NCBI GenBank assembly: GCA_905214345.1
Contig: CAJMLV010000051.1
Span: 1-16,149 of the forward strand
DNA from: an uncultured bacterium
Lineage (GTDB): Bacteria > Bacillota > Clostridia > Oscillospirales > Ruminococcaceae
Direction of reading: 5' to 3'
DNA length: 16,149 bases
In this document: piece after piece, positions 6,777 to 13,184 of the stretch
Layout of the letters: every line of letters starts with the position of its first letter
Position numbering within the stretch: the stretch's first letter is position 1
Program-made: the position numbers and the translations under genes
Notes under the pieces: generated by a model
What the model was told of the DNA's origin: nothing
Databases searched by the model: none
Seen by the model: only the letters and a program-made list of their open reading frames with translations

Positions 6777-6802
6777 AAAAAAGAGGCGGTCCTCACACCG
6801 CC
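6777..6802 (-). terminator. birA: Terminator overlapping the birA stop codon
   Basis: On the minus strand GGCGGT (6802-6797), loop GTGAGG and ACCGCC (6790-6785) are followed by TC and six T (6782-6777). The 5' arm is part of the last birA codons, and the TGA stop (6795-6793) lies in the loop. It ends the long minus-strand operon. Confidence 0.8.
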
Positions 6803-7551
6803 CCGTAAATCCCCTGCACGCTCACCTCGCCGGTAAACACATGCACATCCCCGCCGTGGTCGTCCTCCACCACCAGGCGGCCCAGTTCGTCGACGTCCAC
6901 CGCCGTGCCGCTGCCGCCGTCAAAGGTGACATGACGGCCCAGGTTGACGCACAGGGCCTTGTAATCCTCCCGGCAGGCGGCAAAGCCTTCCCGCTCAAAG
7001 GCATAAAGTTCCTTATCAAAGGCAAAGGCCGTCAGGTCCCGGGCCAGGGCGTCGGCGTCCTCGGGCAGGCGCACATCCGCCCCCTGCAGGGCCAGGCTGG
7101 TGCCGTGGGGCAGGCCCGCGGCGTCAAAATAGCTCTGGGGTTGGGCCAGGTTGAACCCGATGCCCGAAAGAGCCGTCACCTTGGGGCCCTGGACCACCGT
7201 TTCGCACAGGATGCCCACGATCTTTTTGCCGTTGAGCAGCAGGTCGTTGGGCCATTTGATGCGGCAGTCCACCCCGTAACGGCGGCGCAGCGCCCGGACC
7301 GCCGCCAGGCTGGAATACAGCGAAAGGGCCGCTGTGTCCGCCAGGGGCACCTGCAAAACGGCGGTGTAATACAGCGCCTGGCCGTTGGCGTTCACCCATT
7401 GGCGGCCCAGCCGCCCCCGGCCTGCCGTCTGGCTGGTGGTGTACACCGCCCCCACCGGGCCGAATCTGTCCAGATGGGCCTTGGCCCAGGTGTTGGTGCT
7501 GTCCGTCTCGTCCAGGCGAATCAGGGTATTGGGTTCCATCGTTTCATTCAT
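6793..7551 (-). CDS. birA: Biotin--[acetyl-CoA-carboxylase] ligase, without DNA-binding domain
   Basis: The product activates biotin to biotinyl-AMP and transfers it to the carrier protein of biotin-dependent carboxylases. The 252-residue form begins directly with the catalytic domain (DETDSTNTW at 14-22). The nucleotide-binding loop is GRGRLGRQW (44-52), then KWPND (99-103) and GKKIVGIL with the presumed catalytic Lys110. There is no N-terminal helix-turn-helix, so it is a monofunctional group I ligase, not a biotin repressor. The start at 7551 is chosen because its ATG overlaps the preceding gene's TGA (ATGA) and an AGGA precedes it. A longer frame to 7587 exists but lies within the upstream gene. 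Confidence 0.93.
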   Translation of the reverse strand: MNETMEPNTLIRLDETDSTNTWAKAHLDRFGPVGAVYTTSQTAGRGRLGRQWVNANGQALYYTAVLQVPLADTAALSLYSSLAAVRALRRRYGVDCRIKWPNDLLLNGKKIVGILCETVVQGPKVTALSGIGFNLAQPQSYFDAAGLPHGTSLALQGADVRLPEDADALARDLTAFAFDKELYAFEREGFAACREDYKALCVNLGRHVTFDGGSGTAVDVDELGRLVVEDDHGGDVHVFTGEVSVQGIYGAV

Positions 7552-8048
7552 AAGTCCTGGGGCACCTGCTTCCAGCCGAAGGCGCACTGGCCGTCGGTGA
7601 TGGTAATGACCCCGTAACTGCCCGTATCCCGCAGGCTGCCCGGGTTGAAGAGAGCCGGGGGGGTCAGGGTGGCCGCCCGCAGCGTCTTGTAATGGGTGTG
7701 GCCAAAGAGCGCCACGTCCGCGCCCCGGGCAGCGGCGCTTTCCTGCAGCTGCTCAAAGCCGGATTTCACCCCGTAATGGTGGCCGTGGGTGTAGAAAAAC
7801 AGCACCCCGGCAAAGGGGGCCAGACCCTCGGCGGGGTCGTGGGCGCCGAAATCGCAGTTGCCCCGCACCCGGTAAATGGGGTAGGGGGGCTGCATCCGGT
7901 TCTGCAGAATGGCCTGGTCCAGATCATACAGGCCGTCGCCCAGGAAAAACAGGGCGTCGGCCTTTTCGTGGCGCAGGATCCAGCGCAGCCGGGTCAGGCG
8001 GCCGTGGGTGTCGCTGACCACCAGAATGGTGGATACATCTTCCGCCAT
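7548..8048 (-). CDS. YfcE/MJ0936-family metallophosphoesterase
   Basis: The 166-residue calcineurin-like phosphodiesterase has the di-metal motifs in order: SDTHG (Asp13, His15), FLGDG, VRGNCD, THGHHYGV and FGHTHYK. Family members hydrolyse phosphodiesters in a Mn2+- or Ni2+-dependent manner. The natural substrate is generally unknown, so no gene symbol is given. The start at 8048 is preferred over the longer frame (8084) because AAAGGAGG lies eight bases upstream. It is 45 nt after rsmI and overlaps birA by four bases, so it belongs to the same operon. Confidence 0.9.
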   Translation of the reverse strand: MAEDVSTILVVSDTHGRLTRLRWILRHEKADALFFLGDGLYDLDQAILQNRMQPPYPIYRVRGNCDFGAHDPAEGLAPFAGVLFFYTHGHHYGVKSGFEQLQESAAARGADVALFGHTHYKTLRAATLTPPALFNPGSLRDTGSYGVITITDGQCAFGWKQVPQDL

Positions 8049-8093
8049 GGGGAAAACCTCCTTTCTCGTTTCAGTGTTGCGCAAAGATGCGGG

Positions 8094-8930
8094 TCACTCT
8101 CCCCGCACCAGCTGCCGGTAGATCTCGCCCTTGGAATAGGGGGTCCCGGCGGCGGCCTGCTTGGCGGCCGCGGAAGGCGGGGTGCCGCCCTCCATCAGGG
8201 TGCGGGCGGCGGCCACGGCGTCCTCCAGGGTGGGGGCTTCCGCCTCCTCGGCGGCGGGTTCCGCGCCTGCCAGCACCAGCACATACTCCCCCCGGGGTTC
8301 GGTCTCGGCGTACAGTGCCGCCGCCTGGCCCAGGGTGGTCTTGTTGATCTCCTCGTGGAGTTTGGTCAGCTCCCGGCACAGGGTCACCGACCGGTCCGGC
8401 CCGCAGGTTTTGATGAGGTCGTCCAGGGTGGTGCGCAGCTTGTGGGGGGCTTCGTACAAAAGGATGGTCCGGGTCTCGCTTTTCAATGCCTCCAGCCGTT
8501 CCCGGCGCTCCTTTTTGGGCACCGGCAGAAATCCTTCGAACACAAAGCGGCCGGTTTTCTGCCCGGACACCGCCAACGCGGTGACACAGGCGGAAGCCCC
8601 CGGCACCGGCACCACATGGATGCCCCGGGCCAGGGCCTCGGTGACGATCTGCTCCCCGGGGTCACTGATGCAGGGCATGCCCGCGTCGGAACACAATGCG
8701 CAGCTTTCGCCCGCTTCGATGCGCTCCAGAATGGCCGCCCCGTGGTGCAAAGCGTGCTCATAGTAGCTGACCATGGGCTTTTTCAGCCCCAGATGGTTCA
8801 GCAGTTTCAGGGTCACCCGGGTATCCTCCGCCGCCACGAAATCCGCCGCGCCGAAGGTGGCCGCCACACGGGGCGGCATGTCGTCCAGGTTGCCGATGGG
8901 GGTGGCCACAATGTACAGGGTCCCGGCCAT
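8094..8930 (-). CDS. rsmI: 16S rRNA (cytidine(1402)-2'-O)-methyltransferase
   Basis: The 278-residue SAM-dependent enzyme of the tetrapyrrole-methylase fold 2'-O-methylates C1402 in the decoding centre of 16S rRNA. Diagnostic stretches are LYIVATPIGNLDD (5-17), AAEDTR, CSDAGMPCISDPG and PVPGASA, with a C-terminal ALYAETEPRGEYVLV segment. The start follows GGAGG located across the ricT stop, with only three bases between the two genes. In Bacillus subtilis the orthologue yabC also lies downstream of yaaT (ricT), so the neighbourhood is partly conserved. Confidence 0.95.
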   Translation of the reverse strand: MAGTLYIVATPIGNLDDMPPRVAATFGAADFVAAEDTRVTLKLLNHLGLKKPMVSYYEHALHHGAAILERIEAGESCALCSDAGMPCISDPGEQIVTEALARGIHVVPVPGASACVTALAVSGQKTGRFVFEGFLPVPKKERRERLEALKSETRTILLYEAPHKLRTTLDDLIKTCGPDRSVTLCRELTKLHEEINKTTLGQAAALYAETEPRGEYVLVLAGAEPAAEEAEAPTLEDAVAAARTLMEGGTPPSAAAKQAAAGTPYSKGEIYRQLVRGE

Positions 8931-8933
8931 GGG

Positions 8934-9773
8934 TCAGTCCTCCTTGTCCGGCTTGACGGGGGCACGGCGTCCGCCCCGGATATACTCGCACTCCGACCGC
9001 TTGTAGGTCTTGGGGGCCAGGCTTTCCACGCTGCGGACTTTCAGGTTGCCGGAAATGACGTTCACCTCGGTGACGGTGCCTTCGCCGTCGGGGGTGCGCA
9101 CCACGCTGCCCACCTGGGGGGTGATGCTGTTCAGGTATTCGTAGCTCTTCTGTTCATAGGCCAGGCAGCACATCAGGCGGCCGCAGGCGCCGCTGATCTT
9201 GGCCGGGTTCAGGGAAAGCCCCTGTTCCTTGGCCATCTTGATGGACACCGGCTGGAAGTTCTTCAAAAACCGGCTGCAGCAGAAAGGCTGGCCGCACACG
9301 CCCAGGCCGCCCAGCATCTTGCTTTCGTCCCGGACGCCGATCTGGCGCAGTTCGATGCGGGTGTGGAACTGGGAAGCCAGGTCCTTGACCAGTTCCCGGA
9401 AGTCCACCCGGTTGTCGGCGGTGAAGTAAAAGACCAGCTTGCTGCGGTCCAGGGTATATTCGGCGTCGATGAGCTTCATCTGCAGCTTGTGGGCGGCAAT
9501 GCGCTGTTCGCAGATGCCGAAAGCCTTGCGCTCGTCCGCCCGGTTCTGGCGCATGCGGCGGATGTCCATGCCGTCGGCCAGGCGCTGCACCGGTTTGATC
9601 TCCCGGGCAAAGCCGGTGTTGGGCAGTTCGTGGGGACCGCGGACGACCTCGCCGCATTCCACGCCGCGGGCCGTTTCCACAATGACAAAATCCCCGGTGG
9701 CCACCGTCAGGCTGCCGGGGTCAAAGTAATAGGAACGGCCGCTTTCCTTGAATTTCACAGAGATGACTTTCAT
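8934..9773 (-). CDS. ricT: RicT (YaaT), PSP1-domain regulator of RNA processing
   Basis: The 279-residue protein carries the PSP1 C-terminal domain. It has the conserved cysteine sets Cys160, Cys165, Cys166 and Cys197, Cys202, Cys203, seen in GVCGQPFCC and GACGRLMCC. In B. subtilis RicT joins RicA and RicF in an Fe-S-containing complex that steers RNase Y-dependent mRNA maturation and affects sporulation and competence. No RicA or RicF gene is in this window. AAGGAA ten bases upstream supports the start. It follows holB after 19 nt. The acidic and basic tail after residue 260 is not conserved to my knowledge. Confidence 0.94.
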   Translation of the reverse strand: MKVISVKFKESGRSYYFDPGSLTVATGDFVIVETARGVECGEVVRGPHELPNTGFAREIKPVQRLADGMDIRRMRQNRADERKAFGICEQRIAAHKLQMKLIDAEYTLDRSKLVFYFTADNRVDFRELVKDLASQFHTRIELRQIGVRDESKMLGGLGVCGQPFCCSRFLKNFQPVSIKMAKEQGLSLNPAKISGACGRLMCCLAYEQKSYEYLNSITPQVGSVVRTPDGEGTVTEVNVISGNLKVRSVESLAPKTYKRSECEYIRGGRRAPVKPDKED

Positions 9774-9792
9774 GCTTGTTATTCCTTCTGGT

Positions 9793-10728
9793 TTATGGGT
9801 CTTGGGCGGTGGCCGCGGCGGCCAGCAGGGTCAGGGTCAGACGCAGGTTGGCGTTGGCAGCCATGGCCTTCATGGCGTCCCCGGCGGCGCGGGCCAGCCG
9901 GGCGGCGGCAGGGGCCGAAAGTCCGTCGAACCCCGGGCGGCGTAAAGCGGCACTGGCCGCTGTGCGGGTCTGGGCCAGCAGGCGCAGCGCGCCTTCCCGG
10001 TCTTTCTCATACTTGGCCAGCAGGGCCGCGGCACGGTAGGTGTCCCGGCTTTCGGCATGGCGGCAGAGTTCCCGGGCGGCATTGCGGGCGGCTTTCACAG
10101 CCGGGTCCCGCATCACGGCCAGGGCTGCACCGATGTGCCCTTCATAGAGAAATGCCAGGTCCTGGGCCTGGCGGTCGTCCAGGTCCGGCAGGGCAGCCCG
10201 CAATGCGGCGGCACATTCCGCCACCGGCACGGGGGCCACGGTGTAGGCGGCACAGCGGCTGCGGATGGTGGGCAGCACCGCCGCCGCACTGGAAGCCGTC
10301 AGCAGGAAGAGGACCCCTTCGGGCGGTTCCTCCATAATTTTCAGCATGGCGTTGGCCGAAGCCCCGTTCAGGTTCTGGGCCCCGTAGATAAAGAGCGCAC
10401 GCCCCGCCGCGTCAGAGGACAGGGCGCTGTGCTGGATCTTTTCCCGGGCGTCCCGGATGCGCTCCACCTTGATCTGGCCGGAAGCACCCTCACCCCGGAT
10501 GGTCAGACATTCGCTGTCCTCCCCCCGGAGAACCGCCTCGGCGTGGGGACCGCCGGCGGGGTAGAGATAATCCGCCGCCAGGCAGCGCGCGGCAAAGCCC
10601 GCCCCGCAGCCCGGTTCCCCCACCAGCAAAATGCTGTGGGGCAAACGTCCGGTGCCCAGCGCGGCGGACAGGTCCTCTTTCAAGGCGTGGTTGCCGGCCA
10701 GACGGGCCAGCATGCCGGAAGTGCTCAC
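9793..10728 (-). CDS. holB: DNA polymerase III delta-prime subunit
   Basis: This is a clamp-loader subunit of 311 residues with an AAA+ fold. The P-loop position reads GEPGCGAG (37-44), lacking the Lys-Thr needed for nucleotide hydrolysis, as expected for delta-prime. NAMLKIMEEPPEG (126-138) and the SRC motif (157-159), which supplies an arginine finger, are typical. The four-Cys zinc module usual after the P-loop is not visible; only Cys49 and Cys74 fall there, so the module looks lost. The start is GTG at 10728, which overlaps the darA TGA by GTGA. An alternative ATG is five codons downstream. Confidence 0.92.
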   Translation of the reverse strand: MSTSGMLARLAGNHALKEDLSAALGTGRLPHSILLVGEPGCGAGFAARCLAADYLYPAGGPHAEAVLRGEDSECLTIRGEGASGQIKVERIRDAREKIQHSALSSDAAGRALFIYGAQNLNGASANAMLKIMEEPPEGVLFLLTASSAAAVLPTIRSRCAAYTVAPVPVAECAAALRAALPDLDDRQAQDLAFLYEGHIGAALAVMRDPAVKAARNAARELCRHAESRDTYRAAALLAKYEKDREGALRLLAQTRTAASAALRRPGFDGLSAPAAARLARAAGDAMKAMAANANLRLTLTLLAAAATAQDP

Positions 10729-11048
10729 AGTTTTTCGAAGCGCTCCACGTTGGTCACAAAGACGGTGGCGCCGCCCACGGTGACTTCAATGGGCATGGCG
10801 CTTTCCAGACCCAGGCCGATGGAAGCGGCGCCGGGCACGATCTCGGTGCGCTGCTTGCAGCACTTGGAGATGCAGGCGATGCAGTCGTCCACCCGCTCGT
10901 CCTCGGTGCCGATGAGCAGGGTCATGTTGCCCGCCATCAGGAAGCCGCCGGTGGTGGCCAGGCGGGTGACATAGAACTTGTTGCGTACCAGTTCGGAGCA
11001 GACAGCCTTGGAATCTTCCTTGTTGACAATGGCAGTGATGAGTTTCAT
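10725..11048 (-). CDS. darA: Cyclic-di-AMP-binding PII-like protein
   Basis: The 107-residue protein matches the YaaQ/DarA (also PstA, CdaR) family. It begins MKLITAIVNKEDS, has the TTGGFLMAGNMTLLIG region that helps form the ligand pocket, and ends in a conserved VGGATVFVTNVERFEKL segment. Family members are homotrimeric c-di-AMP receptors of unsettled downstream role. AGGAGG before the ATG fixes the start. The stop overlaps holB. The order darA-holB-ricT-rsmI matches B. subtilis yaaQ-holB-yaaT-yabC with yaaR, yabA and two small genes removed. Confidence 0.95.
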   Translation of the reverse strand: MKLITAIVNKEDSKAVCSELVRNKFYVTRLATTGGFLMAGNMTLLIGTEDERVDDCIACISKCCKQRTEIVPGAASIGLGLESAMPIEVTVGGATVFVTNVERFEKL

Positions 11049-11101
11049 GATGGTTTCCTCCTTATATAAACAGTGTGACAGTCAGATGTGGAAAAAAGGG
11101 G

Positions 11102-11749
11102 TCACTTCCAGCGGCGCTCCCACTCCTTGCGGCGCTTGTAGTTCACCGCGGTGTCACGGCACCAGGTCCAGATCTCCCGCCCGAAGAAGAGCAGGAACCC
11201 GGCCAGGCCGAACAGCAGGGAGATGCGGCCGGAAAAGCCGGTGGTGATGAAATCCCAGGCCCAGACGGCGGCGGCCGCCCAGCCCAGCCACTTCACCTTT
11301 ACCGGAATGAAGAAGAAGAGCAGCACCTGCTGGTTGGGCCACATCCAGGCATAGGCGAAGAACAGGCTGAGGAACAGCCCCGAAGAGGAGCCGAACCCGG
11401 TGATGAGGCAGCTGAGGATGGCCCCCAGCATGCCCGCCAGCCAGTAGACGGTGAAGCGGAAATCGCCCCAGGCGCGGGTCAGGGAGTTGCCCACCCACCA
11501 GTAAAAGTACAGTTCCAGCACAAACCAGAACGGAGAAGTTTGCAGGCTGGGCATAAAGATGAAGCTGACCAGCCGCCAGATCTGCCCGTGGAACAGCTCC
11601 GCCCGGGAAAGGGGCAAAGCCCACAGCAGCCTGGAGTTGACGAACATAATGATGAACCAGGCAACAAGCTGCCCGATCAGTACGATGTTGATAAGGTTGG
11701 GAATGGCGAAACGCCGGTAGCGGCGCTCCAGCCGGTCGAGCCAGTTCAT
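11102..11749 (-). CDS. Rhomboid/Derlin-like multi-pass membrane protein, probably not a protease
   Basis: The 215-residue protein has about six hydrophobic segments between residues 20 and 190 and a basic C-terminus (KRRKEWERRWK). GQIWRLVSFIFMP (55-67) resembles the rhomboid segment with conserved Trp-Arg, and GFGSSSG (118-124) sits where active rhomboids have GxSG. No His is found in the later helices, so the Ser-His dyad is missing and proteolysis looks unlikely. FFFIPVKVKWLGW (145-157) recalls Derlin/TMEM115-type pseudoproteases. AAGGAGG precedes the ATG. It heads the minus operon, 53 nt before darA. The specific function is unknown. Confidence 0.7.
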   Translation of the reverse strand: MNWLDRLERRYRRFAIPNLINIVLIGQLVAWFIIMFVNSRLLWALPLSRAELFHGQIWRLVSFIFMPSLQTSPFWFVLELYFYWWVGNSLTRAWGDFRFTVYWLAGMLGAILSCLITGFGSSSGLFLSLFFAYAWMWPNQQVLLFFFIPVKVKWLGWAAAAVWAWDFITTGFSGRISLLFGLAGFLLFFGREIWTWCRDTAVNYKRRKEWERRWK

Positions 11750-11810
11750 AAGGCCTCCTTGTGGAAAACCGTGGAATTTTGCCGCTTTGGGGCGGCCGGT
11801 TTATTATGCT

Positions 11811-11839
11811 ATTGTACCATTTCCACGGGGCAAGTTCAA
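11811..11839 (-). promoter_or_regulatory. Promoter of the rhomboid-darA-holB-ricT-rsmI-birA operon
   Basis: On the minus strand TTGAAC (11839-11834), a 17-bp spacer and TACAAT (11816-11811) with an upstream TG make a strong sigma-A promoter. Transcription should start near 11804, about 55 nt before the first gene. A DnaA-box-like ATTTCCACG lies inside the spacer, and another (minus TTTTCCACA, 11760-11768) lies at the RBS. Confidence 0.75.
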
Positions 11840-11898
11840 CATTTTGTTGTCGAAATGCGCAGTGCCCCACAACAGGAAAAAAACCAAAAGTTGTAGAT

Positions 11899-12103
11899 TG
11901 TGGAAAACCGGGATGTTTTCCACACTTTCCACAGGATTTTCAACATTTTCAACGTGAAAAACCGATATACGCGGTGGGAAAGTTTACCCAAATTTCATCA
12001 TTTCGTAATATTCGGCCCCAAAAGGGCCAAGTTTTCCACAGAATAAACAGAGTTTTCCACAAAAGGGCTCTTTCTTTCCACAAAGGGGGCTTCGTTTTCC
12101 ACC
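11899..12103. other. Cluster of DnaA-box-like nonamers with a 21-bp phased array
   Basis: TTTTCCACA or one-base variants occur at 11916-11924, 11925-11933 (CTTTCCACA), 12032-12040, 12053-12061, 12074-12082 (CTTTCCACA) and 12095-12103 (TTTTCCACC) on the plus strand, and at 11899-11907 on the minus strand. Outliers lie at 11760-11768 (minus) and 11818-11826. The last four are exactly 21 bp apart, two helical turns, all in one direction. The nonamer differs from the bacterial DnaA box TTATNCACA at one position. An AT-rich part (about 11985-12012) lies between the two groups. It could be an origin, a DnaA-titrating cluster, or operators for another protein. dnaA and dnaN are not in the window. 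Confidence 0.6.
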
Positions 12104-12170
12104 AACTGCGAAAAAGATGGTGCAAAACTCGAAAACTGTCCGAAAGAGGGATGGAGCTATGTGGTTATTC

Positions 12171-12200
12171 TTGACTAACTGCGGTGGGGCATGGTATGGT
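12171..12200 (+). promoter_or_regulatory. Promoter of the mntP riboswitch leader
   Basis: TTGACT (12171-12176), an 18-bp spacer and TATGGT (12195-12200) preceded by TGG (extended -10) predict a start near 12207. That is exactly where the aptamer's first stem begins. Confidence 0.65.
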
Positions 12201-12204
12201 ACTC

Positions 12205-12304
12205 GTTGCATAAGGGAGTAGCTGGCGCGGGACATCCCCCCGCGTGATAGGGCCAACATACTGGGGCGACCCTGGCTTTAGATGAAACAGCGAGACTTAT
12301 CTTT
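12205..12304 (+). ncRNA. yybP-ykoY manganese riboswitch in front of mntP
   Basis: The RNA carries the family hallmarks. A first stem ATAAG...CTTAT encloses the junction loop GGGAGTAGC (12215-12223). A GC-rich second hairpin follows (GCGCGGG...CCCGCGT), then GCCAACATACTGG, a third hairpin with the CTGGCTTT element, and the closing GAGA-CTTAT. This class binds Mn2+ and usually turns on exporters. The 3' half of the first stem (CTTAT) is also part of the 5' arm of the next terminator, so ligand-stabilised folding should allow read-through into mntP (an ON switch). The mechanism is inferred from pairing. Confidence 0.9.
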
Positions 12305-12343
12305 TGCCTTGCACGGCAGGGCGGGATAGGTCTCGTTTTTTTT
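12291..12343 (+). terminator. Riboswitch-controlled terminator upstream of mntP
   Basis: Arms 12291-12301 and 12325-12335 (CGAGACTTATC/GATAGGTCTCG, one G-U pair) extend into an inner stem GCCTTGC-ACG-GCAGGGC and are followed by eight T (12336-12343). The 5' arm overlaps the aptamer's closing stem. Confidence 0.88.
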
Positions 12344-12387
12344 CGTCCTTCCCGCCCGCCGCATCACAAACAGGAGAGTGGTTTGGA

Positions 12388-12951
12388 ATGTCTTTGGCGG
12401 ATCTTTTTGTCATTGCACTGGGCCTGGCCATGGATGCCTTTGCGGTGTCTGTGTGCAAGGGGCTTTCGGTGCAGCGCATGCGGCCCCGGCACGCCCTGAT
12501 CTGCGGCGTGTGGTTCGGTGCCTTCCAGGCGCTGATGCCCCTGCTGGGTTACTGGCTGGGTTCCGGCTTTGCCGGGTTCATCGGCGGTTTCGGGCACTGG
12601 GTGGCTTTTGCGCTGCTGGCCATCATCGGTTTCAACATGCTGCGGGAAAGCTTCGGCGATGAGGAGGAAGTCACCCCCGACTTTTCCCCCAAGGCCATGC
12701 TGCCCCTGGCGGTGGCCACATCCATCGACGCCCTGGCCGTGGGGGTCAGCTTTGCGGCGGTGGGCACCAACATCCTGGCAGCGGTGGCCCTCATCGGTCT
12801 TGTCACCCTGGTCATGTCGGCGGTGGGCGTCAAGATCGGCAACCTCTTCGGCACCCGGTACAAGGCCCTGGCCGAACGGGCCGGCGGCGTGGTGCTGATC
12901 CTGATGGGGCTGAAGATCCTGCTGCAGGGTCTGGGCATCCTTTCCTTATAA
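12388..12951 (+). CDS. mntP: Manganese efflux pump MntP
   Basis: The 187-residue MntP (YebN, DUF204) protein has six predicted membrane helices in two homologous halves, each with the key acidic signature: AMDAFAVS (Asp16) and SIDALAVG (Asp114). It exports Mn2+ from the cytoplasm. The start at 12388 is chosen because CAGGAGAG lies about ten bases upstream and the product then has the usual family length and begins MSLADLF. The frame open from 12304 would translate the terminator and is rejected. Control by the Mn2+ riboswitch upstream fits the function. The stop codon overlaps a TATAAT that may start the next transcript. Confidence 0.95.
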   Translation: MSLADLFVIALGLAMDAFAVSVCKGLSVQRMRPRHALICGVWFGAFQALMPLLGYWLGSGFAGFIGGFGHWVAFALLAIIGFNMLRESFGDEEEVTPDFSPKAMLPLAVATSIDALAVGVSFAAVGTNILAAVALIGLVTLVMSAVGVKIGNLFGTRYKALAERAGGVVLILMGLKILLQGLGILSL

Positions 12952-12952
12952 T
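12947..12952 (+). promoter_or_regulatory. Candidate -10 element for the second riboswitch transcript
   Basis: A perfect TATAAT overlaps the mntP stop codon and would start transcription near 12959, at the edge of the second aptamer. The -35 region is weak (CTGCAG at 12922-12927 with a 19-bp gap), so read-through from mntP is an alternative source of this leader. Confidence 0.4.
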
Positions 12953-12961
12953 CAATACGTC

Positions 12962-13073
12962 CTGCCTGAGGGAGTAGTTCCGCGCCTTTGGCGCGCGGCG
13001 GCATCGTCACCCCGGCGCTTTGCGCCCGGTGCCGCCTTTGCGGCTTGATACGCTGTGAAGAATGAGACTCATA
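12962..13073 (+). ncRNA. Second yybP-ykoY manganese riboswitch, in front of the P-type ATPase
   Basis: The same architecture as the first copy recurs. TGAG pairs with CTCA around GGGAGTAG (12970-12977), followed by a hairpin CCGCGCC-TTT-GGCGCGCGG. The CATCGTCACC segment is next, then a hairpin CCGGCGC-TTT-GCGCCCGG and the GCCGCCTTTG element, before the closing AATGAGA-CTCA. The hairpin sequences are unrelated to those of the first riboswitch while the junction bases are kept, so this is an old or independent copy rather than a fresh duplication. Confidence 0.85.
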
Positions 13074-13118
13074 CATCGGGAAACTGGAAAAATTTCCCTG
13101 GTGTATGGGTCTTGTTTT
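13064..13118 (+). terminator. Riboswitch-controlled terminator upstream of the P-type ATPase
   Basis: AGACTCATACA (13065-13075) pairs with TGTATGGGTCT (13102-13112, one G-U). An internal loop and an inner GGGAAA/TTTCCC stem (13078-13083/13093-13098) follow, and TTGTTTT comes after the stem. The outer arm includes the CTCA that closes the aptamer, so the two folds exclude each other. Confidence 0.82.
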
Positions 13119-13184
13119 ATATATAATAGGTACAGAGGGATGGCGGGGCCTTTTCCCCGCCCGGAGATTGAAAGGAGATTACGC

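Noticed and set aside
6545..6796. Minus-strand 83-codon frame after birA
   Set aside because: It overlaps the birA stop and terminator, has no RBS, and its product shows no motif.
7692..10337. Long plus-strand open frame of 881 codons
   Set aside because: It runs antisense through rsmI, ricT and holB, is very rich in Gly, Gln and His, and has no RBS or recognisable domain. GC-rich codon bias keeps the opposite strand open.
11056..11096. Separate promoter for darA
   Set aside because: The TATATAA would overlap the RBS and no -35 is found at a proper distance; co-transcription with the upstream gene is simpler.
12032..12103. CRISPR array
   Set aside because: Only nine bases repeat at a 21-bp period; there are no 23-40 bp repeats with spacers and no cas genes.
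11761..12259. Frames across the nonamer array: VFHxxxx 7-residue repeats on plus (11761-12174), CGK repeats on minus (11984-12259)
   Set aside because: The 21-bp spacing is a multiple of three, so any frame shows 7-residue periodicity. Both strands are open, the minus frame starts inside the riboswitch, and neither has an RBS. The DNA motif explains it better.
12304..12387. N-terminal extension of MntP
   Set aside because: It would translate the terminator and leader. The ATG at 12388 has the RBS and gives the usual family length.
13062..13184. N-terminal extension of the P-type ATPase
   Set aside because: It would lie in the riboswitch terminator; GTG at 13185 has a strong SD and the family's N-terminus follows at once.
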